From: Anaerolineales bacterium
GTDB lineage: Bacteria > Chloroflexota > Anaerolineae > Anaerolineales > Villigracilaceae
Reading direction: 5' to 3'
Length of the DNA: 64,000 nt
NCBI GenBank assembly: GCA_030834895.1
Contig: JAUQXA010000024.1
Span: forward strand, 1 to 64,000
This document shows, piece by piece, positions 16,850 through 24,044 of the stretch. The first letter of the stretch is position 1. Every line of letters starts with the position of its first letter. Under the pieces are notes generated by a model. It had not been told where the DNA came from and ran no database searches. It saw only the letters and a program-made list of their open reading frames with translations. Both the position numbers and the translations under genes were made by a program.

Positions 16850-17262
16850 TTTTACCTCCGGGTTGCTAAAACTTTGGCGATTCTTTACGGAATAAAATAT
16901 CGTTCGGGAAAGTCATCGAAAGATTTATCAGGGCATAAGACAAGCAAAGCAATCAGGTGGTCGGGTGAAATTTCGGGTATCATGTAGTTACTAAAATAAT
17001 GGTTTTGCTTTGGTTTTCATCAACAACCTATTTTCATTATCGCACAGTTCTGTCAATTATTTTAGTAACAAATGTCATGTTTTGTTGTTGTAGTAATATT
17101 TTTAGTGACGTTTGTGTGTTTATTTGTGTGAAAATTCACGACCTTGTTTTTTTTGTAGTGTTTCATATTTTCTGTTATCACAAAAAATTGTGTATTAAGT
17201 GGAAGTCTGGTATGATTAAAACGTCATGTATTGACAATCCTCCTGTTCTCAAAAGGCACAAC
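16850..17262. promoter_or_regulatory. Divergent regulatory region with a 14-bp inverted repeat
   Basis: This AT-rich interval separates the cytochrome operon from the XRE gene. GTTACTAAAATAAT (16987-17000) is repeated exactly in reverse complement at 17056-17069, 55 nt apart, with related TTTTAGTGACG near 17098-17108. Perfectly matched distant half-sites suggest binding by a dimeric or looping repressor, most simply the XRE protein next door. Frames across the region are open toward the XRE gene but do not look like coding sequence. Confidence 0.55.
17188..17216 (+). promoter_or_regulatory. Putative sigma-70 promoter of the XRE-cupin gene
   Basis: TTGTGT (17188-17193) and TATGAT (17211-17216) are separated by 17 nt, giving an expected start near 17223 and a leader of about 40 nt. 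Confidence 0.5.
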
Positions 17263-17877
17263 ATGGCAGAAATCTTCTCCCTTGGTAACAAATTACGCCA
17301 GCTCCGAAGTGAACGAAACATTTCACAACGCGATCTTGCGAAACTGGCGGGACTGTCGCCGAATTCGATCAGCCTGATCGAACGTGATGAGACTTCCCCA
17401 AGTGTTGCAACCTTACAAAGCCTTGCTTCGGCGCTCAATGTCCGGATGAGTTATTTTTTCGAAGAGGAGACACCCTCCTCGGTGTTGTACATAAAATCGG
17501 ACGAGCGCCCAAAGGTCGAAAGCAATGGGGTGGTGATCGAAGGCATGGGTAAGACCCTTCCTTTCCAGGAATTGGAGCCTTTTTCGGTGACTCTGGAACC
17601 CAAAGCGGGAATCGGCGGCGAGCGGCAGGTCGTCCACTCTGGGCATGAATTTGTCTACTGCCTGCAGGGGAAGATCGAATATGTGATTGACGGCAAAGTG
17701 CATTTGATGGAAACAGGGGACATCCTGATCTTCGAGGCTACGCTTCCTCATCTGTGGCGGAATCCGTTTGAGGAGGAGGCGAAGTTTATTTTGGTGCTGC
17801 AAACTCCCAATGCGTCACGCGAACCTGTTCAGCGACATTTCTCCAGTCATCCATCGGTCAATCATATTGGGAAGTAG
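17263..17877 (+). CDS. XRE-family regulator with C-terminal cupin domain
   Basis: This 204-residue protein has an N-terminal helix-turn-helix (about 8-62; LRQLRSERNISQRDLAKLAG, SPNSISLIERDETSPSVATL) and a C-terminal cupin (about 100-190; HSGHEFVYCLQGKIEYVIDG, METGDILIFEATLPHLWRNP). Proteins of this MocR-unrelated, PuuR/SinR-like class repress operons and sense a small ligand or metal in the cupin. The start at 17263 (MAEIFSLGNKLRQL) matches the family; a start at 17212 (MIKTSC) would overlap the predicted -10 box. It is divergent from the cytochrome operon, and the inverted repeat at 16987-17069 is its likely operator. The ligand is unknown. Confidence 0.88.
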   Translation: MAEIFSLGNKLRQLRSERNISQRDLAKLAGLSPNSISLIERDETSPSVATLQSLASALNVRMSYFFEEETPSSVLYIKSDERPKVESNGVVIEGMGKTLPFQELEPFSVTLEPKAGIGGERQVVHSGHEFVYCLQGKIEYVIDGKVHLMETGDILIFEATLPHLWRNPFEEEAKFILVLQTPNASREPVQRHFSSHPSVNHIGK

Positions 17878-17940
17878 GCAACGGTTAATAGTAGTATGCA
17901 GGAAAGACCGTCACACAGTGGTTGATGGGTTGATAATTGG

Positions 17941-17977
17941 AAGAGCCTGCGAAAGTTTTTCTCACAGGCTCTTTTGG
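17941..17977 (+). terminator. Rho-independent terminator after the XRE gene
   Basis: AAGAGCCTGCGA (17941-17952) pairs with TCACAGGCTCTT (17962-17973), followed by TT. It is nearly the same sequence as the gltA terminator at 15107-15140. Confidence 0.75.
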
Positions 17978-17992
17978 GTTCCCGACTTTTGA

Positions 17993-18055
17993 CGTCATTG
18001 TGAGCGCTTTCCATGGCACTGCTCGCTAGGGCTGGTACGCGAAGCAATCTTCTGT
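17993..18055. repeat. Copy of the CATTGCGAG / GAAGCAATCT repeat family
   Basis: CGTCATTGTGAGCG at the left and CGAAGCAATCTTCT at the right are the recognisable ends of the family seen in full at 23304-23393. It fills the space between the XRE terminator and the end of the convergent GT39-like gene. Confidence 0.6.
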
Positions 18056-18067
18056 TCCACCTAACAT

Positions 18068-19597
18068 TCACCGGTACTCTTTGGATAATCCATCCGCGTC
18101 CACCAACATGCTGTCGTTGCGGACATAGATTCCGTTTTTTAACTTTGTGTACAGTTGATTACCTTGCATGAATTCGGGTAGTGGCTCAAAGTTATCAGCA
18201 ATTACATCAGGTTGAAGTTCATCGATACTGTATTCATAATCCCATTTATTGTGACCAGGATAAAACGTCCCGTGCGCGTCTCCCATGGCGATGATAGGGT
18301 CGTTCAAGCCGAGCAGGTCGATGGTCGTCCGCTCCGAGTAGTAGGGGACTTGTCCAGCCGCGTGGACGGCGATCACCGCTTCGGGCGACGTGTTTTGCGC
18401 GATGTGCAATCCCAACTTCACGCGGCGGATGTCCGCTTTGAGGAGGGGTGCGTTGTCGATGGTGTAGGTAAACCACGGTTCGCCGCTGACGATGAGCAGG
18501 ACGCCAAGCGCAAGCGGGATGGCAGGACGCAACGCAGCCTTCGGGTTGGTCGATGCCGATTGAGGCTGACCAGCTTTCAGGTTGGCGAGGACGCGGCTCG
18601 CCATCCAACTGAAGAGCAGAATCAGCGCGGGCATCCCCTGTGTGATGAATCGATTCGCGGCGTTCGTCTCAGGCTCGGCGTAATCCCCGCCGACGTAAAT
18701 CGAGTAGGCGCATTGGGCGAGGAAAATCCCGGTCAGCAAAAGCGCTTCACGGTTGCGGTGGAGTTTATAAAAGAGGAGCGCGGCGAGTGAAAATAAAAAG
18801 AGGAAAAGCGTGTCGCGGGTGGCGAATTGATTGAAGACCAAAATCCCGTGGCGGATGCGCTCTAGCGCCGAGAAGCCCGTGACCTTTTGATAATAGGTGA
18901 TGGGGAGGATGCTGCCGAAGTAGGCTTGTTGAAACCAAAGGATGCCAAGCGTGGTGACGACGATTGCGGCGGCGGGGACAACAGTGCTGCGTTTATCTTT
19001 GGCGAAAAGATAAACCACGATGAGGACGGCGGCGATAATCGCATCCAGGCGGACGAGGATTGCGAGCAAGAGCAGAACCCCGACGAGGAAGGTTTTCTTT
19101 TGCGTAAATGCAAGCAGGATGGCAAGATCAATCAACAGAACGAGCAATCCCACCTCCATGCCGCGCAGGGACCAAAACACCAGCGGAAAATAAAACGCGA
19201 TGACGAAGGCGGCGAGAGTTGGCGCGTGCTTTGAATCTGGGAGGAGGGTTGCGGAGATTTGCCAAACTACATAGATGTTTGCCAGCAGAATCACGGACGA
19301 AGTCAGCATGACGGTGAGCGAAATCTTGGAGGCGGGGATGGGAAAGAGATGCAGGAAGGACAGGTAGAGAGTCCAGCCGAGGTTGGTGAAGCCTTCGACG
19401 GGCGCGTCGCCGATGTTCCAGACCAAGCCGTGTCCCTGCGCGAGGTGTTTGGCGTAGCGCATGGAAATCATCGCGTCGTCCACCAGCGTGAAAAAACGTT
19501 CATCGCCGACGATAAAGGATGTGCCAACGATGAACGCCAGATAGAAAATTGCCGCGATTGCGAGAATGAGATAGAGGGGTTTGCGCTCGGGTTTCAT
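18068..19597 (-). CDS. Polytopic membrane glycosyltransferase-like protein (GT39/ArnT type)
   Basis: This protein of about 509 residues has roughly 11-12 membrane helices. The first outer loop after helix 1 contains VDDAMISMRYAKHLAQGHG and WNIGDAPVEGFTNLGWTLYL, the pattern of protein mannosyltransferase / ArnT-like enzymes in which an acidic pair in the first loop is catalytic. Such enzymes move a sugar from a polyprenyl-phosphate carrier to protein or lipid outside the membrane. The C-terminal 110 residues form a soluble outer domain (YYSERTTIDLLGLNDPIIA). The ATG at 19597 (MKPERKPLYLIL) is preferred over one 12 codons earlier. Donor and acceptor are not predictable. Confidence 0.75.
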   Translation of the reverse strand: MKPERKPLYLILAIAAIFYLAFIVGTSFIVGDERFFTLVDDAMISMRYAKHLAQGHGLVWNIGDAPVEGFTNLGWTLYLSFLHLFPIPASKISLTVMLTSSVILLANIYVVWQISATLLPDSKHAPTLAAFVIAFYFPLVFWSLRGMEVGLLVLLIDLAILLAFTQKKTFLVGVLLLLAILVRLDAIIAAVLIVVYLFAKDKRSTVVPAAAIVVTTLGILWFQQAYFGSILPITYYQKVTGFSALERIRHGILVFNQFATRDTLFLFLFSLAALLFYKLHRNREALLLTGIFLAQCAYSIYVGGDYAEPETNAANRFITQGMPALILLFSWMASRVLANLKAGQPQSASTNPKAALRPAIPLALGVLLIVSGEPWFTYTIDNAPLLKADIRRVKLGLHIAQNTSPEAVIAVHAAGQVPYYSERTTIDLLGLNDPIIAMGDAHGTFYPGHNKWDYEYSIDELQPDVIADNFEPLPEFMQGNQLYTKLKNGIYVRNDSMLVDADGLSKEYR

Positions 19598-19696
19598 CGG
19601 CGCGAGTATAACATGCCCAAAGTTATTAACCACAAAGGAACAAAGGATTACAAAGGATTTTTTCTGCCTTCCTTTGTGACCCTTCGTGGTGAAAAT

Positions 19697-20665
19697 TTAC
19701 CTTACATGCGGCGCAAGGGACGCCAGTTCGGCGCGAAGCCTTTCGATAATCGCCAGACTTCCGCTTTCATCGCCTTGTTTCCGCACCTGCTCTTTTTTGT
19801 GTGCCAGTTCACCGCAGACCTGATAGAACCGTGAGGTGTTTCGTCCGTTCAAGCCAGCGGTGGTCGCTGTCCACGGGGAGAGCGCTCTTTGATATTGGAC
19901 TGGCGAGATCAAGCCTGCGGTCACTTCCGAGTACAAGTTGTTCTTCACAATGTTGCGCTCATGGACGATCATCCAGATGATGAAGACCAGCATAATTGTC
20001 CAGCCGATCCAGTCCACGATGGTTCCTGCGGCGAGTCCTTCCAGTCCACCGATCAACCCGCCGAAGGTGTTGTGGAAGGCGTGAGTTGTCACCGCCATGC
20101 CATAGCCGATGATGGGCGCAATAAGTTTGACCAGCATGTTTCTGTTCGTGCGTGCAACGGCAAAACCAATCCCTGTGAAGGCGGTGTAGAACGGATGCTG
20201 CCAGCCGACGAGAATCACGCGAACAAAAGTTAGGAAGAACAAACCTTCCCATCCGCCTTCCTGATAACCGTTACGGAAAATGTAGAGCGTGTTCTCTGTG
20301 GCGGCAAATCCGAGCGCGGCAACCGCCCCATAGATGATGCCGTCGAGGATGGAGTCGAATTCCTTGTAGAACATGAAGAAGACAATGGCAATCGCCAGCC
20401 CTTTGAGAAATTCCTCCACGATGGGCGCAACGATGGACGTGGTACCGATCTCAGCCGCGCCCTCCGAGCCAGTAAAGACGTAAATTCCGATTCCAAAAAC
20501 CGTATTGATGATAAACGCGCCGCCCGCCGCAATCACCACTCCCCAAAAGAAAGCCGCGCCGAACAAAACCTTCGGCTCCTTTTCGTACCGATCCAGCCAG
20601 TACACGAACGCCGCAAAAATGAACATGGGGACAAAGCCGAAAAACAAAGAGACAAGGAATGGCAT
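19697..20665 (-). CDS. PrsW-family intramembrane metalloprotease-like protein
   Basis: This 322-residue protein has about eight membrane helices. The PrsW signatures are present: a VEEFLKGLAIAI motif (Glu-Glu pair), ATENTLYIFRNG, WQHPFYTAFTGIG and HAFHNTFGG, the last two giving the zinc-binding histidines. PrsW in Bacillus cuts an anti-sigma factor in the membrane; most homologues have unknown substrates. The soluble C-terminal tail (about 255-322) is charged and helical. No sigma/anti-sigma pair is close by. The ATG has GGAG upstream. It lies downstream of the DUF2344 gene on the same strand, separated by palindromic repeats. Confidence 0.85.
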   Translation of the reverse strand: MPFLVSLFFGFVPMFIFAAFVYWLDRYEKEPKVLFGAAFFWGVVIAAGGAFIINTVFGIGIYVFTGSEGAAEIGTTSIVAPIVEEFLKGLAIAIVFFMFYKEFDSILDGIIYGAVAALGFAATENTLYIFRNGYQEGGWEGLFFLTFVRVILVGWQHPFYTAFTGIGFAVARTNRNMLVKLIAPIIGYGMAVTTHAFHNTFGGLIGGLEGLAAGTIVDWIGWTIMLVFIIWMIVHERNIVKNNLYSEVTAGLISPVQYQRALSPWTATTAGLNGRNTSRFYQVCGELAHKKEQVRKQGDESGSLAIIERLRAELASLAPHVR

Positions 20666-20688
20666 GGGATTCTCCTTTGATCTTGGAG

Positions 20689-20744
20689 TCCAAAAGTTCT
20701 ACTTTTGGACAGCGGAAGCAGGGGCGAGGTCACCTCGCCCCTAC
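20689..20744. repeat. Two palindromes upstream of prsW, one giving a stop codon
   Basis: TCCAAAAGT and ACTTTTGGA (20690-20708) form a hairpin related to the one at 43461-43486. A perfect 21-nt palindrome GGGGCGAGGT-C-ACCTCGCCCC spans 20721-20741 and is followed by CTAC. The minus-strand TAG of the DUF2344 gene (20741-20743) is the TAG of the repeat's GTAGGGGC edge. Confidence 0.75.
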
Positions 20745-21361
20745 GAAAAAATCAACTCTGTTCTTTCCACCCGCGCGGTTTCAGGCTCGACGCCCAGCGC
20801 GTTCAACACTTCTTCGGGACGTCCCGTTGCGCCTTCGCGCGCGGCGAGTTTCATTTTCAGGGATATTTTATCCGTTGCGGACGTGTCCAACTCTTCGATC
20901 AGCGGACGCAGGTCGTAGAACTTCCCTCGACGTTCGCGTGGAAGGGATTCAGCTTTGAGGATTTCCTCCACCCTGCGGCTCAACTCCGCCCCGTCAACTG
21001 GTTCTGTCAATTCGACCTGATACACCGCCGAGAGGACTTGTGTCTGCAAGGCGGGCAGCTTCTCGTCCACGCTTTCTACGCGGATGATTTGGATGTCTGG
21101 CGGCAGGCTCTCTTGCAGGCGGAAGGCGATTTCCCCGGTGGGGATGTCTTCGTTGAAGCGCACATCCAAGGTTTCGGCGCGGGATGAGAACCCCAGCGGC
21201 AGGGCGGAGGCAAGGCTGATCTTCGGCTGTGGATGGAATCCTTGCGAGTAGCTCAACGGCAGGTCGGCTCGACGCATGGCGCGTTCCCAGAGACGATGCA
21301 AATCAAGATGACCTGTGTATCGCAGTGCGCCCTGTTTCGAGAAGGTGATTCGCGCGCGCAT
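20741..21361 (-). CDS. DUF2344 (TIGR03936) protein
   Basis: This 206-residue protein starts RARITFSKQGALRYTGHLDL and continues YSQGFHPQPKISLASALPLG, which is the characteristic opening of the TIGR03936/DUF2344 family. In many bacteria this domain is encoded next to, or fused to, the TIGR03960 radical SAM protein, as here two genes upstream. Its biochemical role is not known; RNA modification has been suggested. Its ATG overlaps the stop of the DinB-like gene (TAATG), so the two are translationally coupled. Its own stop codon comes from a palindromic repeat, so the last residues (ELIFS) may differ from relatives. Confidence 0.85.
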   Translation of the reverse strand: MRARITFSKQGALRYTGHLDLHRLWERAMRRADLPLSYSQGFHPQPKISLASALPLGFSSRAETLDVRFNEDIPTGEIAFRLQESLPPDIQIIRVESVDEKLPALQTQVLSAVYQVELTEPVDGAELSRRVEEILKAESLPRERRGKFYDLRPLIEELDTSATDKISLKMKLAAREGATGRPEEVLNALGVEPETARVERTELIFS

Positions 21362-21885
21362 TATTTGAGTTCCGTTTCGATGGATTTCAGCCAGCGCTGG
21401 ATTTCCATGCTGGCGCGGCGGTAGGGTCTGTACGTGTGTTCGGCGACGCGGTGGAACAGGTCGTGGTCGAGGCATTGCTCGTGAGTCGATTTTTCAAGCA
21501 TGGCAACAATGCTGATATATGCCGCAAGTTCCTGCTCCACGATGTCGTCGAGGCTGATGCGTTTGTATTTCTGGATGACAAGGTGGTCGAGTTTTTCCTT
21601 ATGGCACAGCGGCGACTCGTAATCGGGATAACCGTTTTCTTTTTGGAAATTCTCAAAGGCTATGTAGGATGTGCTGGGTGCATAATTTTCTCTGTGCAAA
21701 ACTTCGCTCAATCGGTCGGCGATGAACTGCTCGCGGGAGAGGATGTCGGCTAACAAGTCCTTGATGGACAGGTTTCGGAAAACGCCAGCCATGGTCATCT
21801 GGCGCAGAAAGCCAACCTGGTTCAACAACAGTTCAAATTTATCGCGTTCACGCTGCAAGCGGGGAAGGAAGATGATTTTGTTCAT
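21361..21885 (-). CDS. DinB/ClbS-like four-helix protein
   Basis: This 174-residue, all-helical protein has RDKFELLLNQVGFLRQM, SIKDLLADILSREQFIADRL and a C-terminal HDLFHRVAEHTYRPYRRASMEIQRWL, a layout like the ClbS/DfsB branch of the DinB superfamily. DinB-fold proteins bind metal or thiol cofactors, or small electrophiles; ClbS hydrolyses a genotoxin warhead. The substrate here is unknown. It sits between the radical SAM gene and the DUF2344 gene and is coupled to the latter by a TAATG overlap, an unusual partner for that pair. Confidence 0.65.
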   Translation of the reverse strand: MNKIIFLPRLQRERDKFELLLNQVGFLRQMTMAGVFRNLSIKDLLADILSREQFIADRLSEVLHRENYAPSTSYIAFENFQKENGYPDYESPLCHKEKLDHLVIQKYKRISLDDIVEQELAAYISIVAMLEKSTHEQCLDHDLFHRVAEHTYRPYRRASMEIQRWLKSIETELK

Positions 21886-21896
21886 GAAGAGTGTGT

Positions 21897-21976
21897 GTCA
21901 CCCTGAGGGAGCGGTCTTTGCGACCGAAGGGTCTCTAGGGCTTGCCAAGAGATGCTTCGCTACGCTCAGCATGACA
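21897..21976. repeat. TGTCACCCTGAG..GCTCAGCATGACA repeat
   Basis: TGTCACCCTGAGGGAGCGG at the left is mirrored at the right by CGCTCAGCATGACA, with inner GGTCTTTGCGACC and CGAAGGGTCTCT hairpins. A second copy lies at 59611-59714. It separates the radical SAM gene from the DinB-like gene. Confidence 0.75.
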
Positions 21977-21978
21977 TA

Positions 21979-23943
21979 TTAATTGATTACCGATAACTGT
22001 TCACTGACTTTCGGCTTCACTTCGGGACATTTCCACGCATCGCCAGGGTTCTCGCGGCGCAGGTTGATGAAGGTCGGCAGGATACCACAAGCGTAGCAGT
22101 TCAAGCGGCAATCCACGCGGATGTGACCTTCGAGCGACTGGCGGAAATCCTCGAATAAAAACTTCTTGCGGACGGCGGCGGTAATATGCTCCCACGGGAA
22201 GACTTCGTCGGTGCGGCGTTGACGGTGGGTGTAGAAAGCGGGGTCGAGTCCATGCTCCTCAAAGGCGGGCAGCCAGGCGGCGTCTTTTTTGCCTTCGTTC
22301 CACGCATCGAACTTTGCGCCGTTCTTCCACGCGGAATACACCACTTCCGCCATGCGACGGTCGCCGCGAGTCAGCCATGCTTCGAGCAGGGTGTCTTCGG
22401 GTTTCGTCCAACTGACCTTGATGCTCTTGTCTTTCATCAACTGACGTTTGAGCAGCGCCTGCTTTTCGAGGATGTTTTCTTTCGTGTCGCACGAGACCCA
22501 CTGGAAGGGAGTCTGCGGCTTGGGGACGAAGTTGCTCACGCCCACGTTCAGCTTGACCTTCCAACCGACGGCTTTGCGTCCTTCGGCAATCACGCGCTTA
22601 GACAGGTCAACGATGGCTTGCACATCGTCCAGCGTTTCACTCGGATGCCCAATCATGAAATACAGCTTGATGGTTGTCCAGCCGCGCTCGTAGATTTGGC
22701 GCGTGGTGTTGATGATGTCTTCATCGGGGATGAACTTGTTGATGATGCGGCGCATCCGCTCGCTGGCGGCTTCTGGCGCGAGGGTGAACCCCGCCGAATG
22801 TTGCTGTCTCAGCCTGTCCATCAGGTCAATCGAAACAGATTCGATTCTCAGCGACGGCAGACCCACTGTCAGCTTGCGCCCTTCAAAGCGCTTGCTGATC
22901 GCGTCCACCAATTCCTGAATATGGGTATAGTCCGACGACGAGAGCGACATGAAAGCCAGTTCCTCGAACCCCGTCGAGCGGATGGCGGCATCGGCGGCTT
23001 CGACAACTTCCTCCACGCTTCGCTCGCGCACGGGACGGGTGATCATCCCCGCCTGACAGAAGCGACACCCACGGGTGCATCCGCGCGTAATCTCCACCGA
23101 GGCGCGGTTGTGGACCACTTCGATGTTCGGCACGATGAACTTGGTCGGCGGCGGGGGGAGTTTCGCCACGATGCGTTTGGTGATGACCTTTGGGACATCG
23201 GGACGGGTGGACTGGGTGTACGCGACAGTTCCATCGTCAAGATAGGTTGTCTCGTAAAACTTCGGGACGTACACGCCAGGGATGTTTGCCAGCCTGAGAA
23301 GTATGTCATTGCGAGACACCGAAGGCGGCGAAGCAATCTCCTCATTAATTTGGGGATTGCTTTGTCGGGAAGAACGCCCTCCTCGCAATGACATTATCGC
23401 GTCGATAATATCGTGAATCACTTCCTCCCCCTCGCCGATTACGAAAGCGTCGATAAAGGCGTGGAGCGGTTCGGGGTTTGTGGTGGAATGTCCGCCCGCG
23501 ATGATGATGGGGTGGTTTTCGTCGCGCTCCGCCGAGCGGACGGGAATCCCCGCCAGGTCGAGGATGTTGAGCGCGTTAGTGTAGAGCGTCTCGTAGGGCA
23601 GGGTAAAGCCGATGAGGTCGAAGCAAGCCAGGGGTTGCTTTGATTCGAGCGCGTATAGCGGAATCCTGTGCTGGCGCATCAGGTCTTCCATGTCCAGCCA
23701 GGGAGCGTAGGCGCGTTCGGCGAGAGCATCCTCCCGCTGGTTGATCTGGTCATAGAGAATCTTCAAGCCGACGTTGGAAATACCGATGTCGTAAATATCG
23801 GGGAAGACCAGCGCCACTTTGATCTGTGCCTTGTCCCAATCCTTGACGGTGCTATTGAGTTCACCGCCGACATATCGTCCGGGTTTCTGTACCTTTAAGA
23901 GGATTCGGTCTAATTTTGCTTCTATTTGCTCAGGAATTAACAT
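21979..23943 (-). CDS. TIGR03960-family radical SAM protein with an in-frame repeat insertion
   Basis: This 654-residue protein has an N-terminal cobalamin-binding-like domain (about 30-165; KVALVFPDIYDIGISNVGLK, IIAGGHSTTNPEPLHAF), a radical SAM domain with the cluster motif RGCTRGCRFCQAG, and a C-terminal domain (about 460-640). It is expected to bind a 4Fe-4S cluster and SAM; the reaction is unknown. Residues about 184-214 (MSLRGGRSSRQ..SVSRND) are encoded by a CATTGCGAG-type repeat and lie in the linker just before the conserved ILLRLANIPGVYVPKFYE. The insertion is a multiple of three and leaves all motifs intact. It is the first gene of an operon with the DinB-like and DUF2344 genes. Confidence 0.9.
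   Translation of the reverse strand: MLIPEQIEAKLDRILLKVQKPGRYVGGELNSTVKDWDKAQIKVALVFPDIYDIGISNVGLKILYDQINQREDALAERAYAPWLDMEDLMRQHRIPLYALESKQPLACFDLIGFTLPYETLYTNALNILDLAGIPVRSAERDENHPIIIAGGHSTTNPEPLHAFIDAFVIGEGEEVIHDIIDAIMSLRGGRSSRQSNPQINEEIASPPSVSRNDILLRLANIPGVYVPKFYETTYLDDGTVAYTQSTRPDVPKVITKRIVAKLPPPPTKFIVPNIEVVHNRASVEITRGCTRGCRFCQAGMITRPVRERSVEEVVEAADAAIRSTGFEELAFMSLSSSDYTHIQELVDAISKRFEGRKLTVGLPSLRIESVSIDLMDRLRQQHSAGFTLAPEAASERMRRIINKFIPDEDIINTTRQIYERGWTTIKLYFMIGHPSETLDDVQAIVDLSKRVIAEGRKAVGWKVKLNVGVSNFVPKPQTPFQWVSCDTKENILEKQALLKRQLMKDKSIKVSWTKPEDTLLEAWLTRGDRRMAEVVYSAWKNGAKFDAWNEGKKDAAWLPAFEEHGLDPAFYTHRQRRTDEVFPWEHITAAVRKKFLFEDFRQSLEGHIRVDCRLNCYACGILPTFINLRRENPGDAWKCPEVKPKVSEQLSVIN
23304..23393. 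repeat. CATTGCGAG-family repeat inserted in frame in the radical SAM gene
   Basis: Ends TGTCATTGCGAG (23304-23315) and CTCGCAATGACA (23382-23393) are exact inverted copies, with inner GAAGCAATCTCC and GGGATTGCTTTG arms. The unit is 90 nt, exactly 30 codons, and is free of stop codons in the gene's frame. Confidence 0.88.
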
Positions 23944-23968
23944 GGGCGAAATTATACTAGAATTGTCA

Positions 23969-24004
23969 AAATAATAGACCGAAGATATGAATCCTCGGTC
24001 TATT
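23969..24004 (-). terminator. Terminator after the bactofilin-like gene
   Basis: On the minus strand AATAGACCGAGGA pairs with TCTTCGGTCTATT, followed by ATTTTG. It lies 25 nt after the stop at 24029. Confidence 0.65.
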
Positions 24005-24016
24005 GAGTGGTAGATG

Positions 24017-24044
24017 CGCAGTAACGACTTAAGTCGTTACTGCG
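24017..24044. repeat. 28-nt palindrome at the bactofilin-like stop codon
   Basis: This is a perfect palindrome with core ACGACTTAAGTCGT and outer arms CGCAGTA/TACTGCG. The gene's last codons GTA ACG ACT TAA lie inside it, so the stop is the central TAA of the palindrome. The core resembles the hairpin at 43438-43459 (AACGACTCCAGTCGTT). Confidence 0.8.

Noticed and set aside
16999..17262. N-terminal extension of the XRE protein
   Set aside because: The extension is Phe/Val/Cys-rich, lies over the inverted repeat and the predicted promoter, and has no counterpart in XRE-cupin proteins.
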